From Rubidibacter lacunae KORDI 51-2 (lineage in GTDB: Bacteria > Cyanobacteriota > Cyanobacteriia > Cyanobacteriales > Rubidibacteraceae): a DNA stretch of 51,829 bases. The translations under genes were made by a program, and so were the position numbers. The stretch lies in contig NZ_ASSJ01000051.1 in the NCBI RefSeq assembly GCF_000473895.1, positions 1-51,829 of the forward strand, in the 5' to 3' direction. Every line of letters begins with the position of its first letter. The stretch's first letter is position 1. Positions 8,091 through 17,885 of this stretch are shown here, piece by piece. The notes under the pieces are model-generated. The model was not told the origin of the DNA, searched no databases, and saw nothing but the letters and a program-made list of their open reading frames with translations.

Positions 8091-8590
8091 CCGATGGAAC
8101 CCAGCCAGAGTTATCACCAGACGGGGGTGGCGATCGCAGATGCCTTCTCCCGTCTCACACCCCCCAAGCGGGTGGCGCACGTCGCAGTAGCTCTCTGCTT
8201 TGGGGTGGGGGATTTCGCGCATTTGGCGCAGGCACTGTCGCACCAGCGCGCGCGGGCGACAGCTCATTGTGTTGATGCACCTCGACCAAACTGGTTGGCG
8301 GCGGTCCCGAGTTGCTTCCCAACCGCTATGGGGAGGTCGCCGCCACTCTAGTCCCAAACCTAAAACCGAAACGGACGTTCCCGGCCGGGCGCAGCGATCG
8401 CCTCCCCTGGCACCTCCGAGAGTTCGTCGTGGGCAGCCAGCAGCTTGCTGAGAGGGGGACATCCCGACACTGGCGGCTGCCTTCTTCCTCGCTAGCCAGA
8501 ACGGGACGGGCATCCTGCGGGTTTTGCGGCAGTATCTGCATCCGCCGAAATCTGCTCCTCCTTCCCAGCCTCCGCGCGATCGCCGACTAG
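8091..8590 (+). pseudogene. Frameshifted gene of unknown family, paralogous to 5938-6177
   Basis: Protein-like sequence passes through three frames. The first part has SYHQTGVAIADAFSRL, PPKRVAHVAVALCFG and DFAHLAQAL. A short stretch in the next frame reads GRQLIVLMHLDQTG. A third frame has LLPNRYGEVAATLVPNLKP and DRLPWHLREFVVGSQQLAE, after which it shifts again near AAFFLASQNGTGILR. The last part matches 5938-6177. At least three indels are needed to read it as one protein, so it is inactive. I do not recognise the family. Confidence 0.5.
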
Positions 8591-8746
8591 GAGCAATTCC
8601 ACGCGATCGCCCCCTTGAGCTGGTTTGCGGACTCTGTTCGAACGATCGCCAGAATACTGCCCTCGCGATCGCAGTCCAGACCCGCCGCCGTTGTGGGATG
8701 CAACCTCTCAACGGATGGCTTCTAATTCACTTGCTGTCTGAATGCC

Positions 8747-8947
8747 ATGTCCAACCGCCCCTGGTTTACCCGCCGCGAGCGCGTCTTCCATCTCCTCGAT
8801 GAGTGCTGGTGTGAAGGTCGCCGCTCCCATCAGCAGCTCAAAGGTCACGTCCGTCGTGCCACCGGCACGGCCTGCTCCCCGAAGCTGATTGTCGCGTGGA
8901 AGCGCGATCGCCACATTCCCCTAACTTGTCACAAGGAACCCGTATGA
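8747..8947 (+). CDS. Small basic protein, possibly DNA-binding, coupled to the PQ-loop gene
   Basis: This 66-residue protein begins MSNRPWFTRRERVFHLLDEC and is rich in Arg, Lys and His; helices around RRSHQQLKGHVRRATG and KLIVAWKRDR could form a small DNA-binding fold. Its TGA overlaps the ATG of the next gene (ATGA at 8944-8947), a strong sign that both are real and co-translated. I cannot place it in a named family. A frame on the opposite strand (8708-8914) is also open but has no such support. Confidence 0.55.
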   Translation: MSNRPWFTRRERVFHLLDECWCEGRRSHQQLKGHVRRATGTACSPKLIVAWKRDRHIPLTCHKEPV

Positions 8948-9291
8948 AACCCGCTACCGCCCGCCTGCAAGTCGTCAAAAAACAGCTCCCCCCCAAGCGC
9001 CCGCGTCGAAGTAAGCTGCGGAGGGAGTGGGAAGCGTTTCTGCGCTGGAACGCCTACGCCGTCGGTTTCGTAGCTCCCGCGTCGATGATCCCCCAAGTTG
9101 CTCTGGTTTGGCAGGGGCACATCGTGGGGATTGCCCTCATCTCCTGGATTTTGCTTTCTTTGAAGAGCACGCTGTTCGCTTTTTGGGGACTGGAGCGCCG
9201 CGTCTGGGTGGTGGCGTTCAAGGAGGGGCTCCAGGCGATCGCCAACCTGCTGGTACTGGCCGGCTTCATCTATCACGCATACTTGAAGTGA
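8944..9291 (+). CDS. PQ-loop / SemiSWEET-like small membrane protein
   Basis: The protein has 115 residues from ATG 8944, which overlaps the previous stop; the frame stays open upstream but this start is favoured by the ATGA coupling. A basic N-terminus (about 45 residues) precedes three predicted membrane helices. The first contains VAPASMIPQVALVW, with the Pro-Gln pair typical of the PQ-loop/MtN3 family. The second is GIALISWILLSLKSTLFAFWG, and the third ANLLVLAGFIYHAYL, with the conserved Asn. SemiSWEETs dimerise into sugar uniporters, but related cyanobacterial proteins have no proven substrate. The long basic N-terminal tail is unusual for a SemiSWEET. Confidence 0.68.
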   Translation: MKPATARLQVVKKQLPPKRPRRSKLRREWEAFLRWNAYAVGFVAPASMIPQVALVWQGHIVGIALISWILLSLKSTLFAFWGLERRVWVVAFKEGLQAIANLLVLAGFIYHAYLK

Positions 9292-9536
9292 GGTGAGCCA
9301 CGATCTGGTCGACGTCAGAGAAATCTGGCAGTGCAGGCGATCGCCTCCCCGATCGTGGAGGATCCTCCGTGCCAGAGCTGCGCAGCAAGCACAGCCCCCC
9401 TGCGGCTTCGGCACCCTGATTGATGAGGGTTGCCCCAGGGCATCGGGTCTACGAGCGCGTCATCGAGTTCGTGCGCCATCGCTCGGGGGGCTGTTGCTCC
9501 CGGCGAGCGATCGCCCGCTGGTTGCTAGAGAACGTG

Positions 9537-9830
9537 CATTACAGCGATCGTGGCCTGAATGCCTCGAAGGAAAACCATCGCTGGCAGGGAGCTTAAGGCA
9601 TCGAGTACTCGATGAGCCGTCGGGGCAATTTCTTGGACAATACTCTGGTTGAAAGCTTCTTTGCGACGCTGAGGACCGAGCTGGTGTATGACACCAACGC
9701 CCTCAACATGGAGGAAGCAAAGTCCGAAATCTTCGAATAAATCGAGGTGTTCTACGATCGGCAACGACGGCACTCGACCCCGGGCTGTGCCACTCCAGCA
9801 GACTTCGAGCAAGCCACATCAGCAACTTAA
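9537..9830 (+). pseudogene. IS3-family transposase (OrfB) C-terminal remnant
   Basis: The frame reads HYSDRG, then SMSRRGNFLDNTLVESFFATL, RTELVYDT, IEVFYDRQRRHSTPG and TPADFE. This is the C-terminal half of the rve/DDE domain of IS3-group transposases, with the D of HYSDRG and the E of VESFF as catalytic residues. In-frame TAA codons at 9594 and 9738 inactivate it. The 5' half of the transposase and the element ends are not visible. Confidence 0.85.
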
Positions 9831-10030
9831 CCGACTTGTGCAAAACCCGAGCAAGGCCAACTGGAGAGCAAGCTCTTGCAGCACCTCGAAGATCTCACAC
9901 CAAAGGTTGTAGCTGCGCTACGGTGCGAAGAGTTCGTTCTCGACGCTCTATCTGTCGCAATACTTCCAAGTGTTGGTATTTGCGCGCTTTAACTACTGAT
10001 GGCAATGGATAGCTGAAACGATGGATCTAC

Positions 10031-10048
10031 CTCCGAGCCGGCTCGGAG
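10031..10048. terminator. Perfect 18-bp palindrome between IS3 remnant and copper ATPase
   Basis: CTCCGAG-CCGG-CTCGGAG forms a 7-bp GC-rich stem with a CCGG loop. It lies 52 bp past the stop of the minus-strand ATPase gene and is followed on the plus strand by ATCTTTAT. No long T run is present, so it is a possible bidirectional terminator only. Confidence 0.4.
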
Positions 10049-10100
10049 ATCTTTATGCGAATAGAGGGCGAACAGAGCGCCTTTTTATACCCCCTCAAAG

Positions 10101-12368
10101 TTACTGATGAGGCGTGAGGCTTCGGGTCGATCGCTTCAAACGCAGCGCGTTGAATACCACGGATACCGAACTGAGCGCCATCGCTCCGCCGGCAATTGCC
10201 GGATTCAAGAGCAACCCGAAGGTCGGGTACAGCAACCCGGCCGCGATCGGAATGCTGGCAACGTTGTAACCGAAGGCAAACCAGAGGTTCTGTCGGACAT
10301 TCCGCATCGTCGCCCGACCGAGCTGAATCGCGATCGCGATGTCGTGGAGGTTGCCGGACATCAGGGTGATATTGCCAGCGGCGATCGCGACGTCGGTGCC
10401 GGTGCCGATCGCGATGCCCACGTTTGCTTGAGCGAGAGCTGGCGCGTCATTGATGCCATCGCCGACCATGGCAACGCGCTTGCCTTCCTGCTGTAACGCC
10501 TTTACCTCCTCGGCTTTACGATCCGGTCGCACGCCGGCCGCAAAACGCCAGATGCCGGCCTCCCGCGCGATCGCTTCGGCAACGCGTTCGTTATCGCCCG
10601 TCAAGACCATGACTTCCAAGCCCAGCAGCTGTAGCACCCGCACCGCTGCTCTTGCCTCCGGTTTCAGCACATCTGCCAGTGCGACGATGCCTGCTGCGCG
10701 ATCGCCGATTGCCAACCACACCACGGTTTGCGCGCGAGCTTCCCATGCGTTGGCGCGATCGCTTAACTCAGACGTATCGATACCATCTGCCTCCAACCAA
10801 GCACGCGTGCCAGCGCGAGCGGGGACACCCGCCACGTTCCCCTTCACACCGCAGCCCGGAACGGCCTCGAACTCCGCGACCGCTGGCAGCTCGGCACTGG
10901 CAATGCCCCAGTCGGTTACGTAAGCGACGATCGCCGCTGCCAGCGGATGCTCCGACTGCCGCTCCAACCCTCCCACCAACCGGAGTGCCTCCCGATCGTT
11001 TAGGGTGCCACCTGGAGCAATCGCAAAGTCCGTCACGGTAGGATTGCCCTGGGTCAACGTGCCGGTTTTATCCAAAATCGCCACCTGCAGCTTGCCCACA
11101 AGCTCGATAGTTTCCGCATCGCGGATGAGAATGCCCCGCTCGGCACCGATGCCAGTCCCCACCACAATCGCCATTGGGGTCGCCAACCCCAAAGCGCAGG
11201 GACAAGCAATAATCAGCACGCTAGCCGTGGCGACCATGCCCAAGCCCGGATTGCCGCTTGCCGTCCATACCGCGAACGTTACGAGCGCGATCGCCAGAAC
11301 CGCCGGGACGAACCAACTCGTGACGCCATCGGCAAGGTCTTGAATTGGCGCTTTGCTGCCCTGTGCCTGCCGCACCAGCTGCACGATCTGCGCGAGCACA
11401 GCATCCTTGCCAACGCGCGTGGCCTGCAGTTGAAAGCTCCCGGTTTTGTTGAGCGTGCCGCCGATAACCTCGTCGCCAACTTGTTTGAGGACGGGCAGCG
11501 ACTCGCCGGTCACCATAGCCTCGTCCACCGAGGAGCTGCCGGCAACCACCTCGCCGTCCACCGGCACCGTCTCGCCCGGACGTACGCTGACGCGATCGCC
11601 GACGACAACTGCCTGCACGGGTAGGTCGAGTTCTTCCTCATTGCGAATGACGCGCGCCGTTTTCGCCTGCAGCCCCAACAGCTTGCGAATGGCAGCGGTG
11701 GTTTGGCCGCGCGCCCGACTTTCCAACCAGCGTCCGAGTAAAATCAGCGCGATGACCATTGCCGCACTCTCGAAGTACACCACTGGGTCTGCGCCGCGCG
11801 CGCGCAACCAATCCGGTCGTACCGTTGCGAAGACGGAGTACGCATAAGCCACTCCCGTTCCCAGCGCCACGAGCGTATTCATATCTGCCGTGCGGTGCCG
11901 AAGCGATCGCCACGCGCCGACGAAAAACGGCTGGCCGCACCACATCACGACCGGCGTTGCCACCAACCCTTGCACGAGCGGGGCGTGCAGCCACATCGGT
12001 CCGCCTAACATGCCGCCCATCAGTGCGGTACTGGCTACCGCCGCAACAACGAAACGTCGCAGGAGTTGTTGTTGGTGCGATTGCCGCTCGTCTGTATCCA
12101 CCGGATCGATCTCCATCGACAGATCGTCCAGCGGCTCGGCCCGGAAACCAGCCGCCGCGACTGCCTGCTGCAGCGCCGACAAATCAACGCGATCGTCGTG
12201 CCGTATCGTCGCCAATTCTGCTCCGAAATTCACCTCGCAAGTTTGAACGCCGCCGATCGCTTGCAATGCCGCCTCGATGCGTCCGGCACAGCTCGCACAA
12301 CTCATGCCATATAGGCGCAGGTAATCGATAGAGAGGTCAACACTGGCGCGGATCGGTTGAGTTGGCAT
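10101..12368 (-). CDS. pacS: Copper-translocating P1B-type ATPase (PacS/CtaA type)
   Basis: The protein has 755 residues from ATG 12368 (MPTQPIRAS); the frame is open further upstream, but this start matches family length. An N-terminal heavy-metal domain carries MSCASC (C24 and C27). Membrane helices and the actuator motif TGES follow. The transport site is CPC at 389-391, the phosphorylated Asp is D433 in DKTGTLTQG, the SEHPLA motif binds nucleotide, and GDGIND is at 636-641. It closely recalls cyanobacterial PacS, which pumps Cu(I) into thylakoids for plastocyanin and cytochrome oxidase; the paralogue CtaA works at the plasma membrane. The two cannot be told apart safely here, so the symbol is tentative. 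No CopY/CopZ-type gene adjoins it. Confidence 0.9.
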   Translation of the reverse strand: MPTQPIRASVDLSIDYLRLYGMSCASCAGRIEAALQAIGGVQTCEVNFGAELATIRHDDRVDLSALQQAVAAAGFRAEPLDDLSMEIDPVDTDERQSHQQQLLRRFVVAAVASTALMGGMLGGPMWLHAPLVQGLVATPVVMWCGQPFFVGAWRSLRHRTADMNTLVALGTGVAYAYSVFATVRPDWLRARGADPVVYFESAAMVIALILLGRWLESRARGQTTAAIRKLLGLQAKTARVIRNEEELDLPVQAVVVGDRVSVRPGETVPVDGEVVAGSSSVDEAMVTGESLPVLKQVGDEVIGGTLNKTGSFQLQATRVGKDAVLAQIVQLVRQAQGSKAPIQDLADGVTSWFVPAVLAIALVTFAVWTASGNPGLGMVATASVLIIACPCALGLATPMAIVVGTGIGAERGILIRDAETIELVGKLQVAILDKTGTLTQGNPTVTDFAIAPGGTLNDREALRLVGGLERQSEHPLAAAIVAYVTDWGIASAELPAVAEFEAVPGCGVKGNVAGVPARAGTRAWLEADGIDTSELSDRANAWEARAQTVVWLAIGDRAAGIVALADVLKPEARAAVRVLQLLGLEVMVLTGDNERVAEAIAREAGIWRFAAGVRPDRKAEEVKALQQEGKRVAMVGDGINDAPALAQANVGIAIGTGTDVAIAAGNITLMSGNLHDIAIAIQLGRATMRNVRQNLWFAFGYNVASIPIAAGLLYPTFGLLLNPAIAGGAMALSSVSVVFNALRLKRSTRSLTPHQ

Positions 12369-12460
12369 GGTTTGCAGCTCCAAGTTCGATCTCCTGTCAA
12401 ACATCGCATCGGCATCATCAGGGGCGTTCTCGATACACCCGAGCACGCCGCCAGCCGCTC

Positions 12461-13030
12461 CTACGGCAACTCGATGCTGTTACCAGAACGATCGCGGACG
12501 AATACGTCCCAGCGACCGTCAGGGGCGGCCTCAAAGGCAATCGTCGAGCCGTCGGCGCTGATCGTGGGATGGCGAACGGCGGCAGGTAAGTCTGCCGTTA
12601 GGTTACGGGTTATCTGCGTCTCGCGATCGTACAAATAGATAGCTGCATTGCCCCGCCGGCTGGCGGCAAAGACAAGGTAACGTCCGTCCTCCGATACCGA
12701 CGGATGCGATGCGATCGCGTCGAAGCGATTCAATCCCGGTAGCTCCACGAGACGGCGACTGTCGGCATCGAACAGATATACATCCTGCGAGCCGTTGCGA
12801 TCGGACACGAAGGCAATGTAGCGTCCGGCGATGCTCGGCATCAGCTCCGATGCCGGACTGTTAAGCCCGCGCCCGCCCTTATCAAAGGAAAACTGCAGCG
12901 CGCGCGGATAGCCACCGCCACAGCCGACTAGCAGCAGCGCGATCGCCGCCCAGACGCTATGCCCGCGCCAACGGCGGGCGGCGCACCCCCAAGAGATGCG
13001 ATCGCTACGGCACTTGAACGGGCGTTCCAT
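12461..13030 (-). CDS. TolB-like beta-propeller lipoprotein, second of a tandem pair
   Basis: The protein has 189 residues from ATG 13030, inside the end of the upstream paralogue. A positively charged N-terminus, a hydrophobic stretch and the lipobox LLVG-C give a lipoprotein signal. Three or four WD40-like/TolB PD40 blades follow, each with the pattern [24 protein letters not shown] or [19 protein letters not shown] full propeller needs six or seven blades, so this protein may assemble with its neighbour or stay open. TolB-type propellers bind partner proteins in the periplasm; no target is evident. The open frame extends upstream to 13171 but overlaps the other gene heavily. Confidence 0.75.
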   Translation of the reverse strand: MERPFKCRSDRISWGCAARRWRGHSVWAAIALLLVGCGGGYPRALQFSFDKGGRGLNSPASELMPSIAGRYIAFVSDRNGSQDVYLFDADSRRLVELPGLNRFDAIASHPSVSEDGRYLVFAASRRGNAAIYLYDRETQITRNLTADLPAAVRHPTISADGSTIAFEAAPDGRWDVFVRDRSGNSIELP

Positions 13031-13571
13031 CAGCAATGTCCGGTTCCACATCGGGACCGCGGTCGAGCACTTCGATATCCCATTGCCCTTGACGGGCGCG
13101 TTCGTAGACGACAAACCGTCCGTTCGGGCTGATGCTGGGGTTGCGAATCCAACTGCGCGAGGGCAGCGCAATGATAACTGGCGTCTGCACCGCGCGGTCG
13201 TAGAGCGCTACCGCCGGCCGGCCGCGATCGTCGACCAGATAGGTCAGGTAGCGCCCGGTTCGGCTGAGGCTGGGACTCTCCACAAGCGCGAGTTGCCGGT
13301 CGAGACCGGGGAGCATTACGTAGCGCTGTCGCTCCAAGTCGTACATCAAAATCTGACGCCGACCGTCGCGATCGGACACCCAGGCCAGATAGCGCCCGTT
13401 GCCGCTGAGTGCCGGATGTTCGTCATTAAAAGGACTGTTTGCCGCCTGCGGACCCTCTGGCAAGCGTGGCCCGCCACAGGCCGAGATCGCGACGATCGAG
13501 CAGAGCCCCGCACACCAGTACAGCCACCGCCGGACGCAATCGTGCCTCTGCTGTTTCGGTGATGCCTTCAC
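13005..13571 (-). CDS. TolB-like beta-propeller lipoprotein, first of a tandem pair
   Basis: The protein has 188 residues from GTG 13571. The signal sequence ends in a lipobox (AISAC, Cys 32). PD40-type blades contain NGRYLAWVSDRDGRRQI, TGRYLTYLVDDRGR and NGRFVVYERARQGQWDI. It is clearly homologous to the next gene, with about the same number of blades, and their ends overlap by 26 bp. The pair probably arose by tandem duplication and is co-translated. The protein should sit on the periplasmic side of a membrane. Its role is unknown. Confidence 0.75.
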   Translation of the reverse strand: MKASPKQQRHDCVRRWLYWCAGLCSIVAISACGGPRLPEGPQAANSPFNDEHPALSGNGRYLAWVSDRDGRRQILMYDLERQRYVMLPGLDRQLALVESPSLSRTGRYLTYLVDDRGRPAVALYDRAVQTPVIIALPSRSWIRNPSISPNGRFVVYERARQGQWDIEVLDRGPDVEPDIADGTPVQVP

Positions 13572-13677
13572 ACCTGCCCCACCTTTGCCTGCATCCGTCA
13601 GTTCTAAGCTCCTGTCGATTCCGCTCCCGCCAACCGATCGTCACTCGGGACGCGATGGATCGGAACGAATACCGAAA

Positions 13678-14619
13678 TCAGTAATCGAAGTTGCTCGTGT
13701 CGTCATCGCCATCGCCGCTGGGAGGACGCTCCGGGTCGATCGGTTGGTAGTCCGCATAATCGGCGTTGGTGGCCGCGCTCGATCGCTTGGGCGGGCGCTC
13801 GGACGAGCCGGACGGACGGCGCTTGCTCGGGCGGCGCGGCAAGTCGGATTCGTCCGAGCGAGCACTCGTCGGACGCGGCCGCCGGGCGGGCGGACGCGAG
13901 GAAGGCGGCTCTTCGCGTCCGTCCTCGCGGCTGTTGTCAAAATCGATGTCGAGATCGTCGTCCGGGGGACCGTAGCTGGAGCGATCGCCACCCGGTCGGT
14001 CGGTGGCGTAACGATCGCGCTCGGCGGCTGGTGGACGCGGACGACGCTTGCGCGGGGGGCGTCCGGTTGGGCCACCAGTGCTGTTACTGCTAGCGCTACC
14101 GCGCGCTCGACGGGATGCAGAACGCTCGTCGCGGGCGTACTCGTCTTCGAAGGAGTCCCGGCGCGCGCGCGGATCGGCCGTCCCGCGCAACTGGCGCTTC
14201 ATCTGCCGCGGTTCCTCTTCAAGGGAGTCAAATTCGTCGATTTCGGCGCGATATACCCGGCTCGCGCGGCGATCGCGATCCACCGTCGGGGTGCTGCGTC
14301 GCGCTTGCTCGGCCGTCACCGACCGCAGGCGGATTGTCTCGAATGCAAAGGCCACCGACACGCCGGCCAGTAGAAATTGACCGAACTGCAAAATGGGATC
14401 GAGCCGCCAGCCTTGGAAAATCAAAATGCAGCCGCACAGAAGCCCCACGGCTGCCACGACGATATCTTGATCGCGCGAGAGTTCGGGTCGGAACGAGCGC
14501 ATGGCATACAGCAACGCACCCGATACGACTAAAAACAGCCCGAGCAAGAACGCGGCATTCAATCCGAAGTTAACCTGCGCGAGCACTTGCGGCGAGTACA
14601 GCCAGAAAAAGCTCAACAT
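13678..14619 (-). CDS. ycf66: Ycf66-family protein with a long charged tail
   Basis: The protein has 313 residues. The first 100 hold three predicted membrane helices and the Ycf66 signature RPELSRDQDIVVAAVGLLCG followed by FQGWRLDPILQFGQ. Ycf66 occurs in cyanobacteria and some plastids; its exact function is unknown. The remaining 210 residues are low complexity, rich in Arg, Pro, Asp and Ser, and probably disordered. The family usually has a shorter or more variable tail. The gene is on the same strand as the lipoprotein pair, about 100 bp upstream of it. Confidence 0.88.
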   Translation of the reverse strand: MLSFFWLYSPQVLAQVNFGLNAAFLLGLFLVVSGALLYAMRSFRPELSRDQDIVVAAVGLLCGCILIFQGWRLDPILQFGQFLLAGVSVAFAFETIRLRSVTAEQARRSTPTVDRDRRASRVYRAEIDEFDSLEEEPRQMKRQLRGTADPRARRDSFEDEYARDERSASRRARGSASSNSTGGPTGRPPRKRRPRPPAAERDRYATDRPGGDRSSYGPPDDDLDIDFDNSREDGREEPPSSRPPARRPRPTSARSDESDLPRRPSKRRPSGSSERPPKRSSAATNADYADYQPIDPERPPSGDGDDDTSNFDY

Positions 14620-14887
14620 GACTTGACATTACCTGCAGTCAGTCCCATGTTAGCGGTTTAGGGCTGACCGACGCGATCGCCCGGCCTGCTGGCAAGGCTG
14701 CCCGGTCGTTCCGACGGACTCGCACCGCACCAATCGCACGTCTGTAGTCCAGAGGGACCGCCGCCCGCCCGACCAATGGCGCCGGACGCGTGCCCTGCAA
14801 CCAAAGCGATCGCACTCCCCGACTGCCCCCGGTACCGTTAGGATCCTGGTTGCAGCCATCTTCACAACCCCGACAGCAACTACCATC

Positions 14888-16084
14888 GTGATTCCTGTTA
14901 TTGGCTTGGTTAGCGGCACCTCCGCCGACGGTATTGACGCCGCTCTTGTCAACGTCGATGGTACCGACACCGATCTGCGGGTCGAACTCCTAGCCGGCGC
15001 GACCTATCCATATCCGCCCGACCTCCGCGCGACGATCCTGGCTGTTTGTGCGGGGCAACCGCTCTCGCTAGAAGAACTGGTCGCCCTCGACGACGCGATC
15101 GCCTGGGAGTTCGCCGCTGCCGCTCGCGCCATCCAAAGCGGACAGCCTGCCGCCCGCGCGATCGGCTCCCACGGACAAACGGTCTTCCATCGCCCGCCCG
15201 CGCCCACCGCACCCGTTCCCCTCGGTCGCAGCTTCCAGCTCGGGCGCGGGGAAGCCATCGCCCACTTAACCGATCTGCCCACCGCTAGCAACTTCCGCGC
15301 TGCCGACATCGCCGTTGGCGGCGAAGGCGCGCCCCTGGTCTCCAAACTCGACGCGTGCCTGCTCGCTCATCCGACTGAAGCTCGCTGCATTCAAAACCTC
15401 GGCGGTATCGGTAACGTTACCTACCTACCGCCCAAATCTTCTCCCGATTGGGAACGCAGCATCTGCGGCTGGGACACTGGTCCGGGCAACGCCTTGCTCG
15501 ACCTTGCCGTCACCGCTCTCACCAACGGCGAACAAACGTACGATGACGGCGGGGCCTGGGCAGCACGCGGAACTTGCGATCGCGCCCTCGTCGATACCTG
15601 GTTAGAGCATTGCTTCTTCCACCAACCGCCACCCAAATCCACCGGCCGCGAACTGTTCGGTGCTGGGTTCCTAACCGCCAACCGCCACCATGCGGAGCGG
15701 CTCGACCCTGCCGATTGGCTGGCTACCCTGACCGAACTCACCGCCGCGACTGTCGCTCACAGCTACCGCAGCTTTCTACCGGCCCTGCCCAACACCGTTC
15801 TGCTCTGCGGCGGCGGCCGTCACAACCAAACGCTCGTCGGGCGCTTGCAAGCCCTATTGCCGGAAACAACCATAACGACAACCGATGCTGCCGGTCTCGA
15901 CGGCGATCGCAAAGAAGCGATCGCGTTTGCCGTTCTCGGTTATTGGCGCGCGCGCGGTGACGTGTCCGGCAACCTTCCCGGTGTAACCGGAGCGCGGGCC
16001 CCAGTCCTACTCGGCGACCTCCACCTGCCTGGGAAATTCCCCACCAATGGAGGCCGGCCGCTCCCGATGCGGCAGGTATACTAG
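14888..16084 (+). CDS. anmK: Anhydro-N-acetylmuramic acid kinase
   Basis: The protein has 398 residues from GTG 14888. It shows the AnmK plan: [15 protein letters not shown] (phosphate-binding, residues about 6-20), [46 protein letters not shown], and near the end [12 protein letters not shown]. AnmK cleaves the 1,6-anhydro ring of anhMurNAc with ATP to give MurNAc-6-phosphate in peptidoglycan recycling. No murQ is next to it. The length is slightly above the usual 365-390, from a longer C-terminus. Confidence 0.95.
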   Translation: MIPVIGLVSGTSADGIDAALVNVDGTDTDLRVELLAGATYPYPPDLRATILAVCAGQPLSLEELVALDDAIAWEFAAAARAIQSGQPAARAIGSHGQTVFHRPPAPTAPVPLGRSFQLGRGEAIAHLTDLPTASNFRAADIAVGGEGAPLVSKLDACLLAHPTEARCIQNLGGIGNVTYLPPKSSPDWERSICGWDTGPGNALLDLAVTALTNGEQTYDDGGAWAARGTCDRALVDTWLEHCFFHQPPPKSTGRELFGAGFLTANRHHAERLDPADWLATLTELTAATVAHSYRSFLPALPNTVLLCGGGRHNQTLVGRLQALLPETTITTTDAAGLDGDRKEAIAFAVLGYWRARGDVSGNLPGVTGARAPVLLGDLHLPGKFPTNGGRPLPMRQVY

Positions 16085-16191
16085 GACAACGCCAGCTAGA
16101 CTTGCGTCCGGCACGTACGCATATCCGGCACTGGGCCGGATTCAGCACCTGGCAGACCCGGTGCGACACACTGGACGATCGAGGGGAATGC

Positions 16192-16662
16192 ATGGCTCAC
16201 ACCTTCCTACTAGAAGCAGGACGCTGGACGCTGCGCGGAAGATGGCAGGATCGCAGCGGTCAATTCACCAACATGATCGGAAAAACGGTCATCGTTTGGA
16301 GTACGGATCGTTGGTTTACCTGGAAAACCAAGATCGTCTGTATCGACGGCGACCTTCCTGGCAGTAAGTCTGGCGAGCGCATCACCGAGATAGCTTCTCA
16401 ATACCGCGGTCGCATCGATAGCGGGCAAATGCAGTATACGTTTATGCTGCAACAAAGTTTCCTCGGGCGCCTTGAAGGGGAGGGCTGGATCGGTCCCGAG
16501 GTAATCGTCCAGCGCTACTGGGTACTGGACGACCGACAACGTCGCAGCGGCTTTGAAACACTCCATCGCCTCAACGAATCTACGTATTACCTCACAAGCG
16601 GCCTTCTCACGGGGCATCACTTAGCCGGTACATTCGAGGCGACCCTCGAACGCCGGATCTGA
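16192..16662 (+). CDS. Conserved cyanobacterial protein of unknown function
   Basis: The protein has 156 residues from ATG 16192, preceded by GAGGGG at good spacing; an upstream in-frame start at 16102 is less likely. The sequence (MAHTFLLEAGRWTLRG, QFTNMIGKTVIVWS, MQYTFMLQQSFLGRLEGEGWIG, QRYWVLDDRQRRSGFETLHR) looks like a compact beta-rich soluble fold, perhaps a lipocalin-like barrel. No signal peptide or catalytic motif is visible. It lies just after anmK, about 107 bp away, and may share its transcript. Confidence 0.7.
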   Translation: MAHTFLLEAGRWTLRGRWQDRSGQFTNMIGKTVIVWSTDRWFTWKTKIVCIDGDLPGSKSGERITEIASQYRGRIDSGQMQYTFMLQQSFLGRLEGEGWIGPEVIVQRYWVLDDRQRRSGFETLHRLNESTYYLTSGLLTGHHLAGTFEATLERRI

Positions 16663-16710
16663 GGAGGCTCTTATTCCTACTGCTCGAATAATTACAGTGG
16701 GACTACATCC

Positions 16711-16810
16711 AGGGCACCTCGAAAAATTGTCGAATTTTGGCTTACCGGCTTTTGAAATGCCCGTGCTGCCCTGCCGGCCTTCGCTCTTGAGTGAATCATC
16801 GAGGTGCCCT
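16711..16810. mobile_element. 100-bp MITE-like element with 12-bp terminal inverted repeats
   Basis: AGGGCACCTCGA at 16711-16722 is the exact reverse complement of TCGAGGTGCCCT at 16799-16810. The 76 bp between have no coding capacity. This is the layout of a miniature inverted-repeat element mobilised by a full-length IS elsewhere. No obvious target duplication flanks it. Confidence 0.6.
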
Positions 16811-17022
16811 ACACGTTAAGCCTGAACCGTGATGCTCGAGTTGGGTTTAGAGCATGGCGATGTAAGGGTTCCGGACCTGCACCACTCTCACCGTGCAGGA
16901 CTAGCATAGACAGTTGCCCAGTGCGTCAAAACAATATCAACCATAGCAATCGCCGTTTTGCTAAGGACGTAGGATGAGCACTTTCTCCTCTATCTTCATC
17001 CCATGCCCACAAACCCCACAAC

Positions 17023-17885
17023 CACGACCTTCGCAACAATGTCCTCGACGCGATCGCGCGGGGCGACGTGACCGCCATCGAGGCAAGGACTGCCTTCCGT
17101 ATCAGTCGCGACACAATCTACTTCTGGATGCAGAGCAAATTAGGATAGGGTGACTTTCACCCACGGCCCGCTCCCTAAACCGGTCACAGCGATAAAATTC
17201 CATAAAATTTCTGACTAGTAGCAATTTCAGCGTTTTTCGAAGCCGCTCCCAATCGGGCGCAGCAGGAATCGGTTAATTTGTGGCCGGGGGCCGTCAGAAG
17301 CTGCCGCATCTTCCGTGTACTGCGCAAGATTGGGTTCGCGCGCATGAAAAAACTGACGGGTACCCAGAGCGTGACGAAGCCTAAAGACCCCCTCAGGGAG
17401 CAGTGAGGCCACCGCAAGCGAAAACCATGGTGTCGCCGCTAACGAGTTGAGCAGGGACCAGCAAGACTTATGAGACGATGGCAACAGCCCGCGCGGAGAG
17501 AGGCTCAAAGACCTCAAGCCGGTGTCGCAAGGGCGGCGGGTCCACACGATCGCTGCACAGTGTGAGGGCATTTGTGGGCATCATTCGCCGTGGAGCAAAC
17601 GAGCAAGCAAATGGCGTTTGAGACCTACCTGGAGCAGTGCTTGATTCCCGAGTTAAAAACGGATAGAAAGTAGTGATAAACAATGCGACCTTTCACAAGT
17701 TTGGTATGACCCAGGAATTGGTGAGGGCGGCCGGATGTGAGATGTGATATCTGTCGTTCGAATCGCCGGACTCGATCGAAATCGAGCGTTGTTGGTCGCG
17801 ATCGAAATGTCGGATACGGAAATGCTGGCAGGAGCTTGAGATGTTGCGGGAGGCAATAAAGTACGGACTTAGCAAGGTGTCCTAA
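17023..17885 (+). pseudogene. Scattered fragments of an IS630-type transposase
   Basis: Three pieces can be read. At 17023-17148, HDLRNNVLDAIARGD and RISRDTIYFWMQSK resemble the N-terminal HTH of IS630 transposases. At 17611-17673, AFETYLEQCLIPELK corresponds to the middle of the DDE domain. At 17673-17885, INNATFHKFGMTQELVRAAG, then a TGA at 17745, then SPD, IEIERCWS and RIRKCWQELEMLREAIKYGL give the C-terminal part with the final catalytic Glu region. Frames differ and much of the centre is lost. The element is dead. Confidence 0.75.

Noticed and set aside
7998-8711. Minus-strand ORF of 237 residues
   Set aside because: Arg/Cys/Trp-rich antisense frame of the decayed gene at 8091-8590, which shows homology on the plus strand.
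8708-8914. Minus-strand ORF of 68 residues
   Set aside because: The overlapping plus-strand ORF is favoured by its ATGA overlap with the PQ-loop gene.
11759-12331. Plus-strand ORF of 190 residues opposite the copper ATPase
   Set aside because: Arg/Pro-rich shadow of a clear P-type ATPase gene.
13399-14373. Plus-strand ORF of 324 residues
   Set aside because: Antisense to Ycf66; its length follows from the Arg/Pro-rich low-complexity tail.
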